Shown here one piece after another: positions 55,311 to 64,000 of a stretch of 64,000 nt of DNA. The first letter of the stretch is position 1. Every line of letters starts with the position of its first letter. The notes under the pieces are model-generated. The model saw only the letters and a list, made by a program, of their open reading frames with translations. It searched no databases and had not been told where the DNA came from. Source of the stretch: Ophioderma brevispina (Eukaryota > Echinodermata > Ophiuroidea > Amphilepidida > Ophiodermatidae); NCBI GenBank assembly GCA_023653785.1, contig JAMKCH010035091.1:1-64000 (forward strand). The letters run 5' to 3'. The translations under genes and the position numbers were made by a program.

Positions 55311-55394
55311 GGGGCGTTTATTAGAGTAGGGGCGTTTATTAGGAACAATGCGGTATGCTTCATGTAGAGGCTTTCTTGGGTTATGCAGCTGCAG

Positions 55395-55415
55395 TTTTTT
55401 TTTTTTTTTTTTTTT
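55395..55415. repeat. T21 tract at the duplication junction
   Basis: A T homopolymer joins the end of copy 1 (CAGCTGCAG) to the start of copy 2 (CCACTTCACC). In minus-strand sense copy 2 therefore ends in an A-run. Confidence 0.85.
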
Positions 55416-55809
55416 CCACTTCACCCGATTCAATGCATTCTCCATCCTCAACCCAACCCCCCTACTCCTCCACATGCTTCTTCCATGTCTTCTTTGGGCA
55501 TTCCCTCCTTCTCGAACCTCCCACCTCGAACTCAAAGGCCCTTCTTAAGGCATGCTCGTCATCCTTTCTCAGCACATGCCCATATCAACGTACACTATTC
55601 ACCTTCGCCAACCGGTCCATCGCCTCTTCCAAACCCAACTTCTGCATCAAGTCCTCAGTCTTCATCCTATCCATCAACTTCACCCCACACATCGCTCTTA
55701 TCATTGTTTTATCCAAAAATCATAGGGGGCGTTTATTAGAGTAGGGGCGTTTATTAGGAACAATGCGGTATGCTTCATGTAGAGGCTTTCTTGGGTTATG
55801 CAGCTGCAG
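55416..55809 (-). repeat. Tandem near-identical duplicate of 54953-55394, with second RT fragment
   Basis: Almost base-for-base identical to 54953-55394 apart from a few substitutions (TGCTTG/TGCTCG, CCGCAT/TGCAT) and the 24-bp copy-number difference. It carries the same RT pseudogene, the right TIR (CGGTA at 55766-55770) and the flank ending CAGCTGCAG. High identity indicates a recent event, or an assembly artefact. Confidence 0.85.
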
Positions 55810-57654
55810 GAAAATACTCCATATAAAATCTAACTTGAAGAAAAAGTAAAGTTAAATTTGCAAATAGTGATTTATTCCTAGACATTGATTGGTATTTAAC
55901 CCACTGACAGTTAGAAAATACAAAGTGAAGACCACAATCAAAATGCAAAGGTTATCACCATACACCCTGTTGCACATCTGTCAACAAAATATCAATATAC
56001 CAATAATAGCAGGAGACAAAGTATAAAAATGGACATAAAAGGGAAAGGAACTGCAATCTGGACATGTCAATCACCTGGCACAGATAATAGACTGATAGAG
56101 ATGTGTAGAAAGACTGGATACAGGTGAACAGAGTGACCATGTCACAGAGTGAATTACATCAAATAGACTAAAGATATTTAGGTTCTTGCATGCAAATGTA
56201 TTCCGCAGTGGATATCCTTGGGGTTCCTTGGAGAAAGGTGGGTACAGTGATGTGCCTACCTGAAAGTTAGCATTATTAGGTTTTTGGGTATAGCTATGGG
56301 TCACAAAATTTACCGAAAAGTTGTATAGAAAGAGCACTTTTTCAAATTTTGTAAAACTTTGATTTATGAAGTTTAACCAAAAGATTGACAACTTTAGCTT
56401 AATCTTGAACATTTTCTTTCAAATTGTATAAGTTGGGGGCTTGCTATGCAACACATTGGTGATCTTCCCAGCTCTTGCTTATTTAGTACTGGCCACACTA
56501 TATACCACTTGTTGCCCAGAGGGGAGAGTATAAAGGATGTTTGCTCCCCTAAGTGACCTCATTTCTGTCACTTGCACTTCCAATTTTGGTTAGTAATCAC
56601 CAGCCTAAGGGGTCAGTCTGCTTCTCAACTCTTGGGTATGCTATACTGGACAGATAGAGATGTGAGGTGTAGACAGTACAAAATTCAGGTGAGACTCTTT
56701 GTCCGTTAGGTACACAGGTGTGGACATGGCTGACTCAACAGCTGCTAGGGGCAACAGGGAAGGATAAGCCACTGTGGGTGGATGCTTAGACGGTCTTCTC
56801 CAAGGGCTTCTCAAGAGTCTAGTGGTAGATGAGATAGCAAGAATTGGTCCTCCCCAATTCCCATCCTTATTAGGGTGAGTTCTGAACTTACCGTGTTAAC
56901 ATTAAAAATTATTTTTCAAGAACAGGTCCCTGAGGTGCTATGTTCTAAAAGAAGAGTAAGATAAATATGAACAGGATTTGTTGTCTGGAAGTAGTTTTCA
57001 TCTTGCTGGTATTTTTGTCTTGGTATTTTTGTCTTTTTGAAGGGTATAGGTTAGCCTCACGGGCAATACTAATTCATTTGCCTCAGCCCTCCTGATAATG
57101 GAAGGTAAGAGAATGACCTTAAACTCCTGGGTACCACGGGATGATTTCATTGATCAGCTAAATAGATAGAACTTATGCTTAAAGATGCATACATAATATG
57201 TATGAGGTGGTTAATTTTGATTGGTTTGTCAGAGGTTATATCATCTTATATCATGTTACAAGCCAATCAGAGATACTGTAAGAAAGGTGATAGATATGAG
57301 GGGATTAATATGTTTCATTTAGACCTGAAATATGAAGTGATCATCATTTTAACTTGGAATGTAAGCAGGGACTTCCTGTTTTAACACAGCTGTTTAACTC
57401 ATTTTCAAGCTAATTTTGAGGTAATTGGGAGGAGAATTTTTCCAAAATAAGTTGACCATGTGAAGAGAAGTGTCTCTGGAGCTGAGATAGGCTTCAAAGG
57501 GGGGGGGGGGGGGGCAGAACTAAAAAAGAATCTTAAAAAAGGTCAAGCTACACCCTAATGAGTGTAACCCCCAGACAGGGGCGACACCTGCAGAGTATTT
57601 TGATGGATGTGAGGCCAGGTAGTGCATGTAACACACTGGGATGATTCTTCTTAT
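55810..57654. other. No gene recognised
   Basis: 1.8 kb without supported features. A G run of 13-14 at about 57500. Chance frames only. Confidence 0.4.
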
Positions 57655-57915
57655 TATGTCCAAACACAGTGGTTCTCAAATATGATCTAGCCAAAGATGG
57701 GTACAACATCTGGCTGCTTCACACAAGGTCCATGTCTGTGCATTGCTGCTTCAGCAGTGGGTAGACCATGAGATGTTCCATTGTCTGTTGTGCTGTTCTA
57801 CAACCACAGGTTGTGTCCTGATCTGCTTCCAGGTTAGCCTCACTTTCTGCAAGGCAATCTTAGTAGATCGGCCGAGTCCGACTCTCAACTGTTTTGAGAC
57901 ATTGTCATTGAGTCC
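57655..57915 (-). pseudogene. Decayed RT C-terminal region, copy R3
   Basis: The longest uninterrupted of the three copies: minus strand reads through CTTCCAGG, ACCTGTGGTTGTAGAACAGC, ATGGAACATCTCATGGTC, and ends near GGATCATATTTGAGAACC. Pieces of protein (TKIALQKVRLTW, VVVEQHNRQWNIS) with stops. Same family as R1 and R2. Confidence 0.6.
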
Positions 57916-58309
57916 CATGGTATCAACTCCGGGGAAAATGTTTCACCAGGTTCAATACCAATAGATGTTACTTGGTTGATATGCAAGTCTTTCTCTCCAC
58001 AAGTTGACACAGTGGGATGTCTGAGGGGATGTTCCTTCAAGAATTGGTATTTATGGAAGGTAAATAAAATATGGTACAATTAGTGCCGTAATTTTTCCTA
58101 CTACTTCTGTTACCTTCTTCTCCCTCCCTCTTTGCAAATGAAGGGAAGAGCCGCTGTTTCTGGTATATTAACATTACTTCAATGACTTGCACCTAGAGTC
58201 CTACTTTGACAGAGCTGCAGTAGGCTGTCGTGTTTTACGGTTAGTTGTGATTGGTAGATAGGCTGTGTCCTTCAGGGTATCAGTGGATCCAGTCCCCCCG
58301 CAGCTGTGC
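57916..58309. other. No feature recognised
   Basis: No exon or RNA gene supported. Confidence 0.4.
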
Positions 58310-58440
58310 CAGTTCGAGTGTCAAGAATAGCACACAATTGAAGGAAACACGTCCCTCAATCAGCCCAAGTACTAGGCCACAATTATGTGGGATTTGAACC
58401 TAGAAGGCTAGCAAGACAACGATCTAATCTTCATCCAGGC
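58310..58440 (-). mobile_element. tRNA-like SINE head, decayed
   Basis: Minus strand: GGATGAAGATTAGATCGTTG (A-box-like) followed by TCTAGGTTCAAATCCCACAT (B box). The downstream part CCTAGTACTTGGGCTGATTG is not tRNA. No good cloverleaf. Confidence 0.4.
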
Positions 58441-59326
58441 AGGGTATGATGTGGTGTCATCCTTTCACTCATTGTTGAATGTGTGCATGGGCATCGCGGC
58501 AAGTCACAGTTGTAAGCCCACGGTTATAAATTGGGCTTGCATATACCATTCAAAATGTGTGTGTGTAAAAGCGATGCTCATTGCTCACTTGTGGGGTGGT
58601 TGGGGACGGGGGTAGAACTATGTCATAGGGGTGTTGGGGTGGGGGCCGTCTTTCATTTGTGTCCTCAAATTCTAGTGTTGATTGATTAGGGTTAGGATTA
58701 GGGTAGGTGTTAGAGTTTAGGGATATCTTCAGGGAAATAATTTCATTGAGTTAAGGTTAAAATTTAGGTTAGAACTTTAGAGGACAACAAGAAGATGATT
58801 AAACTGGTTGGACAAGCAATCCCACATGCAATGTAAAATAGCAAATTAACCAGGGGAAAATTTAAGCAGTAGACATGGTATAGAGTTGACTACTGGGGAC
58901 CTACACTTGGGCCCTAGCCTCTGAACTTTCCTTATAGCATCTAAATGGCAATAACGTCTTACTTTGTAAAACTTTTGTATGGAGTGTAGGATGTATGGTA
59001 GCAAAATGCCAAAATCTGTAACGGGTGAAGATGACCTCGACATACCGTGGCCACCAAATATTTGCCTACCCATGCCCTTTTTCCTTAAATCACCCCTGCA
59101 TTAACACTTCTAGAAAGTACTTGTCACAACTTATTCAAGGCATTTATAATTACCTGAAGAGAAATACATCCTGTATGGACAATGTAATCAGGTTAGTAGG
59201 TTCATCATGCAGGTCACGTTTCCTGAGCCTGTTATGTTGGGCCAGTAGACTCCGTTTATTGACTGTGAGGGATGGCTGCACCAGGCATGGGTTGAACTCT
59301 CCTTTCCCTCCCCCTGCTGATATTAG
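58441..59326. other. Non-coding; telomere-like motif at 58686-58722
   Basis: TTAGGGTTAGGATTAGGGTA then TTTAGGG at 58686-58722 resembles degenerate TTAGGG repeats, with another TTAGGGTTAGGGTG at about 60099. Too short to claim a telomere fusion. No gene. Confidence 0.45.
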
Positions 59327-59360
59327 ACTGATAAGCTATGTGTGGATTGAATTCATTCAG
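59327..59360 (+). CDS. Microexon-like segment 1 (34 nt)
   Basis: A pyrimidine tract CTCCTTTCCCTCCCCCTGCT then GATATTAG precedes 34 nt (ACTGATAAGCTATGTGTGGA and on to ATTCAG) followed by a donor GTAAAG. One frame reads LISYVWIEFIQ. A homologous 34-nt segment with its own splice-like edges is at 59949-59982. Function unknown; it may also be part of a dispersed repeat. Confidence 0.3.
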
Positions 59361-59595
59361 GTAAAGGAGGTGTTTATTTGGCATGGTTGGGCTAAATTGA
59401 ACGTTAGGTTGACAAAGTTTTGTGATAGCACTGAAACTCATGCACTTTTTGAATGATTTTAATTGTATTCTTGAAAATGGTTTTGCTGCTGCTGGTCATC
59501 TGAATCTGCCAGGCATGTCTTGGTCTCCTTCTTTTCGAATTTTCCCCTTTCCCCTTTCCTGAATGTAATTACAAAATCCCTTTTATGATGCACGC
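59361..59595. other. Open frame continuation, not supported
   Basis: The frame of segment 1 stays open both ways (59025-59456, about 143 codons) but shows no domain and no matching splice structure on the outside. Confidence 0.3.
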
Positions 59596-59720
59596 ACAGT
59601 TTTGAACATTACCGTTCACACGGTATAGTTTACTAGACAAAACCACACAACTGTGCATAAATCTCACAAATTTGAAAAATTGGGGATGCTCTTCAAAAAC
59701 GTGCTATTGTTGCTCCCCCA
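59596..59720 (+). mobile_element. Family F, right-end fragment
   Basis: Matches 42210-42330: TTCACACGGTATAGTTTACT, AATTTGAAAAATTGGGG, GCTCTTCAAAAACGTGCTA, TTGTTGCTCC. Only the terminal 125 bp are present. Confidence 0.6.
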
Positions 59721-59948
59721 TTGACGTTAGCAGACTGCCCTCTCTGAAAAACAAAATGAGGCCAACTCGGGAATAAGACTGATATTCATGTTAAATCAGC
59801 CCTTTTTGACTGCTTTCTTGCTGCTGTGACTGGAAATTTGCCTGCGATCGGGACATTTGTTGCCCTACCGGCAATTCCCCTGGAACCACCGAGCTGGCTA
59901 CGTGCCTGCTTCCCTCCTTCCTTGTAATTTACCCACCCTAGATTCCAG

Positions 59949-59982
59949 ACTGATAAACTGTGTGTGGATTGAACAACTGCAG
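59949..59982 (+). CDS. Microexon-like segment 2 (34 nt)
   Basis: 27 of 34 bases match segment 1 at 59327. Preceded by TCCCTCCTTCCTTG... CCACCCTAGATTCCAG and followed by a donor GTGAGC. One frame reads LINCVWIEQLQ. Flanking sequences outside the 34 nt are not obviously alike. Confidence 0.3.
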
Positions 59983-60445
59983 GTGAGCAAATTGTTATGC
60001 TGCAGGGTTTCAGGTTAATCCAGACTTTATTTGGCAAGAGTTCCATATGTACCCCCTGGGAGGTTATACATGTAACACATTCTTTTTCATTTTGGTCTTA
60101 GGGTTAGGGTGTTTGTTAGTGTGGCCATCACTAAAAATATTTGTTTTCCTTGTACAGTTTTTAAAAAAGGGGTACATATGAACTCTTTCCCTTTATTTTT
60201 GTTAATGGTTAATTGCTAGAGATCTTTAATATAACTCTTGAAGGTATATGGCATGAAAAAGTGGTCAATTTGAGAAGCTCCCTCCCAGGAAAAGTTGGAA
60301 ATTGTACTTTTTTTGTACACATATCATACATTACATATTTTGGAAAATTTGGCGGCGTGCTTCCTGGGAAAATTTTTTTCCATACCCTGCTTGCAGGCCA
60401 CATGAATGGTCAAAGTATAGGCAGCACTCCCACTTCACGCTTTTA
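59983..60445. other. No feature recognised
   Basis: Overlapping frames at 60209-60446 on both strands without domain support. Confidence 0.35.
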
Positions 60446-60723
60446 GGCTGCTGAAAGGGAGTCTAACTTTAGACCTGGGTTTAAACGCGGGCTAGTCTAT
60501 ATGATTGGACCACCTTTTTTTCCTTTCAAAATACTGTGAAAGTTAAATGTAACTGGTGAGAAAATTCATCATGGTTCAAGGCCAATCAATGAGGAATTTT
60601 TCACCCGTTAAACTTCAAGCACATTTTTAGCAGCAGTTGGAAGGAACAGGTCCATCGATGGAGGGCTAACCCTGGTTTAAAACATGGGGTCTAAAAGTAG
60701 CATCCCTTTGAGGAATATCAGCC
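60446..60723. mobile_element. Fold-back element H, copy 2
   Basis: Left arm AGGCTGCTGAAAGGGAGTCT, AACTTTAGACCTGGGTTTAA; right arm inverted GGCTGATATTCCTCAAAGGG, ATGCTACTTTTAGACCCCAT, GTTTTAAACCAGGG. Related to 3778-4041, whose inverted right arm reads GAAAGGGAGACTAACTTTAT. Non-coding middle. Confidence 0.7.
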
Positions 60724-60960
60724 TTAGATATTACACTGATAGCCAAAGTTGTGCATGAATAAATTCAGGGGGGTGGGGAGGGGGTTGTTAGGCACACTGT
60801 ACAGAGGGTGGGAGTAGTTTACGGCCTTAACCTGATGTCCTTTACATCTTAGGCAACAAGGAGTTTTGACATAAATGAAACTGCTAAATTAATTCAGATC
60901 CGAAAGGGTTATAGGCCTTTGAGTAAAGCGACTGTTTCTTCTTTTGTGTAAATGATGTTT

Positions 60961-61197
60961 ATTGGAAATTACACTGTTTGCAGCGGGGTGAATCCACTAA
61001 CCCCGACGGCTTTTGAAGTCAATATTTTTTCCAAAATTATCATGATATTACTAAAGATTTATTGAACAAACGTTTAAGAGCGCATGAAAATGCGCATTAA
61101 GAATTCCCTAAATTCACCGTTTAGAAATCCCCCCCCCCAAAAAAAATTTTTGGGGCCTTTTCCTCCAAATCGAGCAGATTGTTTCCTGCCCCCTGAC
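60961..61197 (+). repeat. Repeat K, copy 2
   Basis: ATTGGAAATTACACTGTTTG, GGGTGAATCCACTAACCCCG, TTTTGAAGTCAATATTTTTT, ATTATCATGATATTACTAAA, CGTTTAAGAGCGC, ACCGTTTAGAAATCC, AATCGAGCAG. Has an extra C/A/G-run patch at 61130-61165 not in the other copies. Confidence 0.65.
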
Positions 61198-61510
61198 ATT
61201 CTGGCAGAAAATCAACGGGGCTCTCTTCATGCAAGGCAAGAGTTCACATTCAGTATGTGGTGTAAAAGTGGATTCGCTTGCCAGTTCAAATCAGAGTGTT
61301 GCTATTGGCGAACAAGCCAAAAAGATCAGGGGGGTAGGACATGCCAACCATAATAACAGCAACAGCGAATTCAAAACGGCATCAACTTACGGGTGCTAGT
61401 CTTTTTCAAAGTCTTATCGTTAGGAGGGCGCTCTTACGGCATATCGAACAGTTACACACAGACTGACTGAAGGACTAGGCGGTTCACGAAATTTAAATAT
61501 TAACATGACG
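61198..61510. other. No feature recognised
   Basis: Spacer between two K copies. GGAGGGCGCTCTTACGG at 61430 faintly resembles the GCGC words of families A and F, without terminal support. Confidence 0.35.
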
Positions 61511-61760
61511 TATGGAAAATGAACACTGTTTTGCCAGCGAGGTGTAATCCCACAACCTCGATGGAATTTTGAACATTAGATAATTTTTTTAATTTTCATG
61601 ATATTATAAGACTCTTTGAACGAAAGTTTAAGAGTGTTTGTAATGTCACCGAGACTCAGGCTGCCATATAGTAAATGCAAACGTAATGTTTCCCAAATTA
61701 CCGTTTGGAAATCCACAATGCCCAATCGCGCAGGTCCGTATCCTACCCCCGGAAAAGATT
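61511..61760 (+). repeat. Repeat K, copy 3
   Basis: TATGGAAAATGAACACTGTT, GAGGTGTAATCCCACAACCT, TTTTCATGATATTATAAGAC, AGTTTAAGAGTGT, ACCGTTTGGAAATCC, AATCGCGCAGGTCCGTATCC. Direct orientation 550 bp from copy 2. Confidence 0.65.
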
Positions 61761-62342
61761 GAAGATTCCTTTAAAGTTATAAACTAGTTTCCAGGGCTGC
61801 CGAGAGAAATTGTGGGCGTGGGGGAACCATGGATGTACGGGCCCCATTCAATTGGCCGCAGAATTCCAGGTTTAGTCATGTTTACGATCCTGTAAATTTG
61901 TTTTGTACTGGCCCTATTCCTTGGACCGGTTGGTTCAATTCCCACCCTCTCATGGTACTGCTAGTTTCCCTCCTGGTGGCCAGGTCAAAAATATTGCGAG
62001 AGATATTGAAGTCATCACCACCGCTAATAAGCCTTGTCCCCAGAACTTCAGAACCCTAGATTTTACCATAAATGGCCCAAAAGTTTGTGCTGAGAAGCAC
62101 TTTCTCACTTACGCTGTGAACTCTTAGGGCTAGTAAAGGTGGTTGTTTGGAAATTGTTAGTGCAAATGTCCTCACTGTGGTTGAACAATATTAATTTTAT
62201 ACTGTATCTATGATTGAAATAGTGGTGGAAATCTTTACAGTATTGGGTGTCAGGTCGTTCAATCTGGATGAAACTTTATGTAATTAAATTCGGTTATCTC
62301 GCTTATTTTAAGAACATCATTGGTATTTTGTTCCACTTCCAG
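61761..62342. other. No gene recognised
   Basis: Frames at 61829-62127 overlap in two phases without domain support. Confidence 0.35.
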
Positions 62343-62390
62343 TTTTACACCAGAGAGGAGGAAGGAGTATCCTAACAAAACTAAAGATAG
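62343..62390 (+). CDS. Candidate 48-nt exon
   Basis: A strong acceptor (TTTTGTTCCACTTCCAG) and donor (AAGATAG|GTATGT) enclose 48 nt. One phase is open and reads FTPERRKEYPNKTKDR, highly basic and polar. Length is a multiple of three, so it could be a cassette exon. No protein family is recognised and no neighbouring exon was found. Confidence 0.35.
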
Positions 62391-62995
62391 GTATGTGGGT
62401 CATGGTTTAGTAAATATTTTTGTGTGTTTTCCTATCATTAACCATGGGCAAAAAATGTGTAAAACTCAATGTCCAAAGTTGTGGATGAGAGACTGAATTA
62501 AACGGCTGTCATTTTCCTCCGATATAAAACAATTCATCTTACTACAACGTTTTTACTCTAAAAGGACTTGTGGTTTGTATAAGATATACCAGGAATGTAG
62601 GTCAGTTTCATAACTTGAAATTTTCAAGAACGCTATTATATTCAGCTTAGGGTTCATAACTACCTCTTTATCTCTGTAAGGGACCAATATTGTTACCTGT
62701 TAAAAGTTAGAACAAGATTTCCTCGTGCGTGTTTGGCGATCATCTGCCACTGAACAACATCATGAAAGAGATACAAATGTCGAACATAACCACACAACAA
62801 AGAATATACCTGAACCAGATGTCACACTCCAAAAATCTGTGTTTTGTACTTGGTCTGGAACCTTCAAGCTTCCAAAGTACACAGTTTTCCAAGGTGATTG
62901 CTAAAACATCCAGTCCTGAAATGAACAGAAAGTAGGGAAATAGCGATGTGTCAGGTTGAGTCTTGGGAAAGCCCCCTTGTAAGTACCACAAACCA
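62391..62995. other. No feature recognised
   Basis: Short overlapping frames at 62729-62991 on both strands; no domain. Confidence 0.35.
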
Positions 62996-63017
62996 CACCC
63001 CCCCCCCCCCCCCCCCT
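62996..63017. repeat. Poly(C) tract
   Basis: About 20 C with one A near its start. One of several G or C homopolymers in the window. Confidence 0.9.
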
Positions 63018-64000
63018 CGTTGAGTGATTTGGCCTAGGGGTAGGGAATGTCTGGGCAGGGGGAAGTCCCGAGTGCAGAGGGCATTTCCACGTTTACAAGG
63101 GTGTGTTGGCACAAGCCAACACTATGCAAGTGACTCGTTGTACCGCTAAGCCAAGAATCCTTTGCTAATATAGCCTAATATGGGCGATCATGGACAATTC
63201 CTCAGGCCCGTCGCCCGCATCTTGGAGTGTTGTAAGTGGCCATTGGAGATTGGGTTTTAAAAATAGGATTAATGGGGCATTAGTTTATTGTATATATTAG
63301 TGGTTTTAAGGAAAAGATAGGCCAGCAACAGCACTTGTGGGTGTGGGCATTTTTTAGGCTTGACACTTATTACTGAAAGAAGTTGTGTTTGCATGCTTGT
63401 TTGTGTCTCTCCTGGCACCTGAAGACCCTTGGCAGCATATTGTATTAGCTCTTTTTTGAAGAATGGAAAATGTCACTGCTAGGATCACTTAAGATAGGTT
63501 TTAATATGTAAATAATTCTTAAACAGTCTTGGAAAACTGTAAGCATTTTCATTGGCTGGTCCCGGGATCAATTGATAAACGACCCAGGTAGTACGCGCTG
63601 CGTAGTGGACAGAATTTGGAGGTTGATGCACTGCATCATACTTGCGTTTGTGTGCACAGCCAATGTTGCTTCTCGTTGCATATGTTCTTTGCGTTCAAGG
63701 GGGGTTTGATTTTCTCACTGGGTGATTGGGCAGTCCTTTCTTGTTGTATTAAGCCATAAAGTATTGCGAAATTAGGTTAAAGAATACCTGAATTCTGTTT
63801 AATAATGAAATAAAGGAATGATTTTGGAACCGGTACTCGATCCTCTTTACAACAAATTTAAACCGGCGCTGCCATATTTTTCGCTTGGAAAAACTCGGCC
63901 TCCTGCCTCGTTCTTCCACTTAAAATAATGTGGCCATCATCTGGGTTCAATTCATCATAAAGAGTACGGTTCCCCCAAATCACCTTTATTCTCTCATTTT
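63018..64000. other. No firm feature; A-box-like word at 63030
   Basis: TTTGGCCTAGGGGTAGGG at about 63030 resembles a pol III A box, but the following GGAAGTCCCGAG is a poor B box. The rest to the window edge shows no gene or defined repeat. Confidence 0.35.

Larger units (their letters stand above)
54567..55355. mobile_element. TIR element with CCTAATAAACG ends
   Basis: Left end TACCGTATTGTTCCTAATAA (continuing ACGTCCC); right end inverted TACCGCATTGTTCCTAATAA (continuing ACGCCCC). TA is present at both edges. Interior landmarks GGGGGCGCTATTTT and the 24-bp block shared with 1060-1083. The right part encloses an RT-like fragment on the minus strand. 789 bp and non-autonomous. Confidence 0.7.

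Noticed and set aside
54967..55744. Plus-strand frames of 118-129 codons, Ser/Pro/His-rich
   Set aside because: Antisense shadows of the RT pseudogene fragments on the minus strand.
58686..58722. Interstitial telomere scar
   Set aside because: Only four or five degenerate TTAGGG-like units; too short to separate from chance in TTAGG-rich text.
59025..59456. 143-codon plus-strand frame
   Set aside because: No recognisable domain; crosses a splice-like microexon whose edges would not be needed if this were one exon.
1..64000. CRISPR array
   Set aside because: The regular repeats (24 bp, 21 bp, 120 bp) are tandem without unique equal spacers, and the sequence is eukaryotic in character.

Overview
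The window reads as intergenic or intronic DNA from an animal nuclear genome. No open frame on either strand exceeds about 150 codons, composition is AT-rich with many homopolymer and G or C runs, and the sequence is dominated by short dispersed repeats. Short inverted-repeat DNA elements, tRNA-derived SINEs, decayed ends of non-LTR reverse transcriptases and nuclear-receptor-like AGGTCAAAGGTCA sites inside repeats suggest a marine invertebrate, perhaps a non-vertebrate deuterostome. That placement rests only on the general look of the repeats. There are no bacterial-type operons, no rRNA, no convincing functional tRNA and no complete protein-coding gene.

Layout. 1-9.7 kb: a CCATGGTCAACCAT cluster, a repeat shared with 54.9 kb, a fold-back element, a decayed RT 3' fragment, a possible BACK-domain-like exon (6.87-7.11 kb), a 21-bp minisatellite, the first copy of TTAA family A and a 120-bp satellite split by an insertion. 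12-22 kb: families G, F, C, B and D, a 24-bp splice-acceptor-like pyrimidine array, a Helitron-like element and a TA-flanked element. 22-34 kb: another RT fragment, family A, two SINEs with A and B boxes, a Helentron-like repeat, a hAT-like element with an exact 8-bp target duplication and an intact family B copy. 34-49 kb: minisatellites, a three-unit repeat that partly overlaps a possible exon, family A, a second hAT-like element with 8-bp target duplication, the best copy of family F, family C, a SINE, a ggtca-rich satellite and family K. 49-64 kb: a possible 3'-terminal exon with a poly(A) signal, a 1-kb direct duplication with a clean later insertion, family E, a TIR element enclosing an RT C-terminal fragment with its own tandem duplication, a third RT fragment, three microexon-like segments, a second fold-back element and two more family K copies.

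The main theme is a set of short non-autonomous DNA elements (A-E) bounded by TTAAAG-type ends and duplicating TTAA. Some families that differ elsewhere share internal landmarks. B, D and E have a central CTGTCCGT/ACGGACAG palindrome. A, D and the longer family F have a GCGC-then-CAATTTT motif about 28 bp inside the end. No transposase is encoded here, so these elements would need an enzyme supplied in trans. Host-gene evidence is limited to isolated exon candidates.
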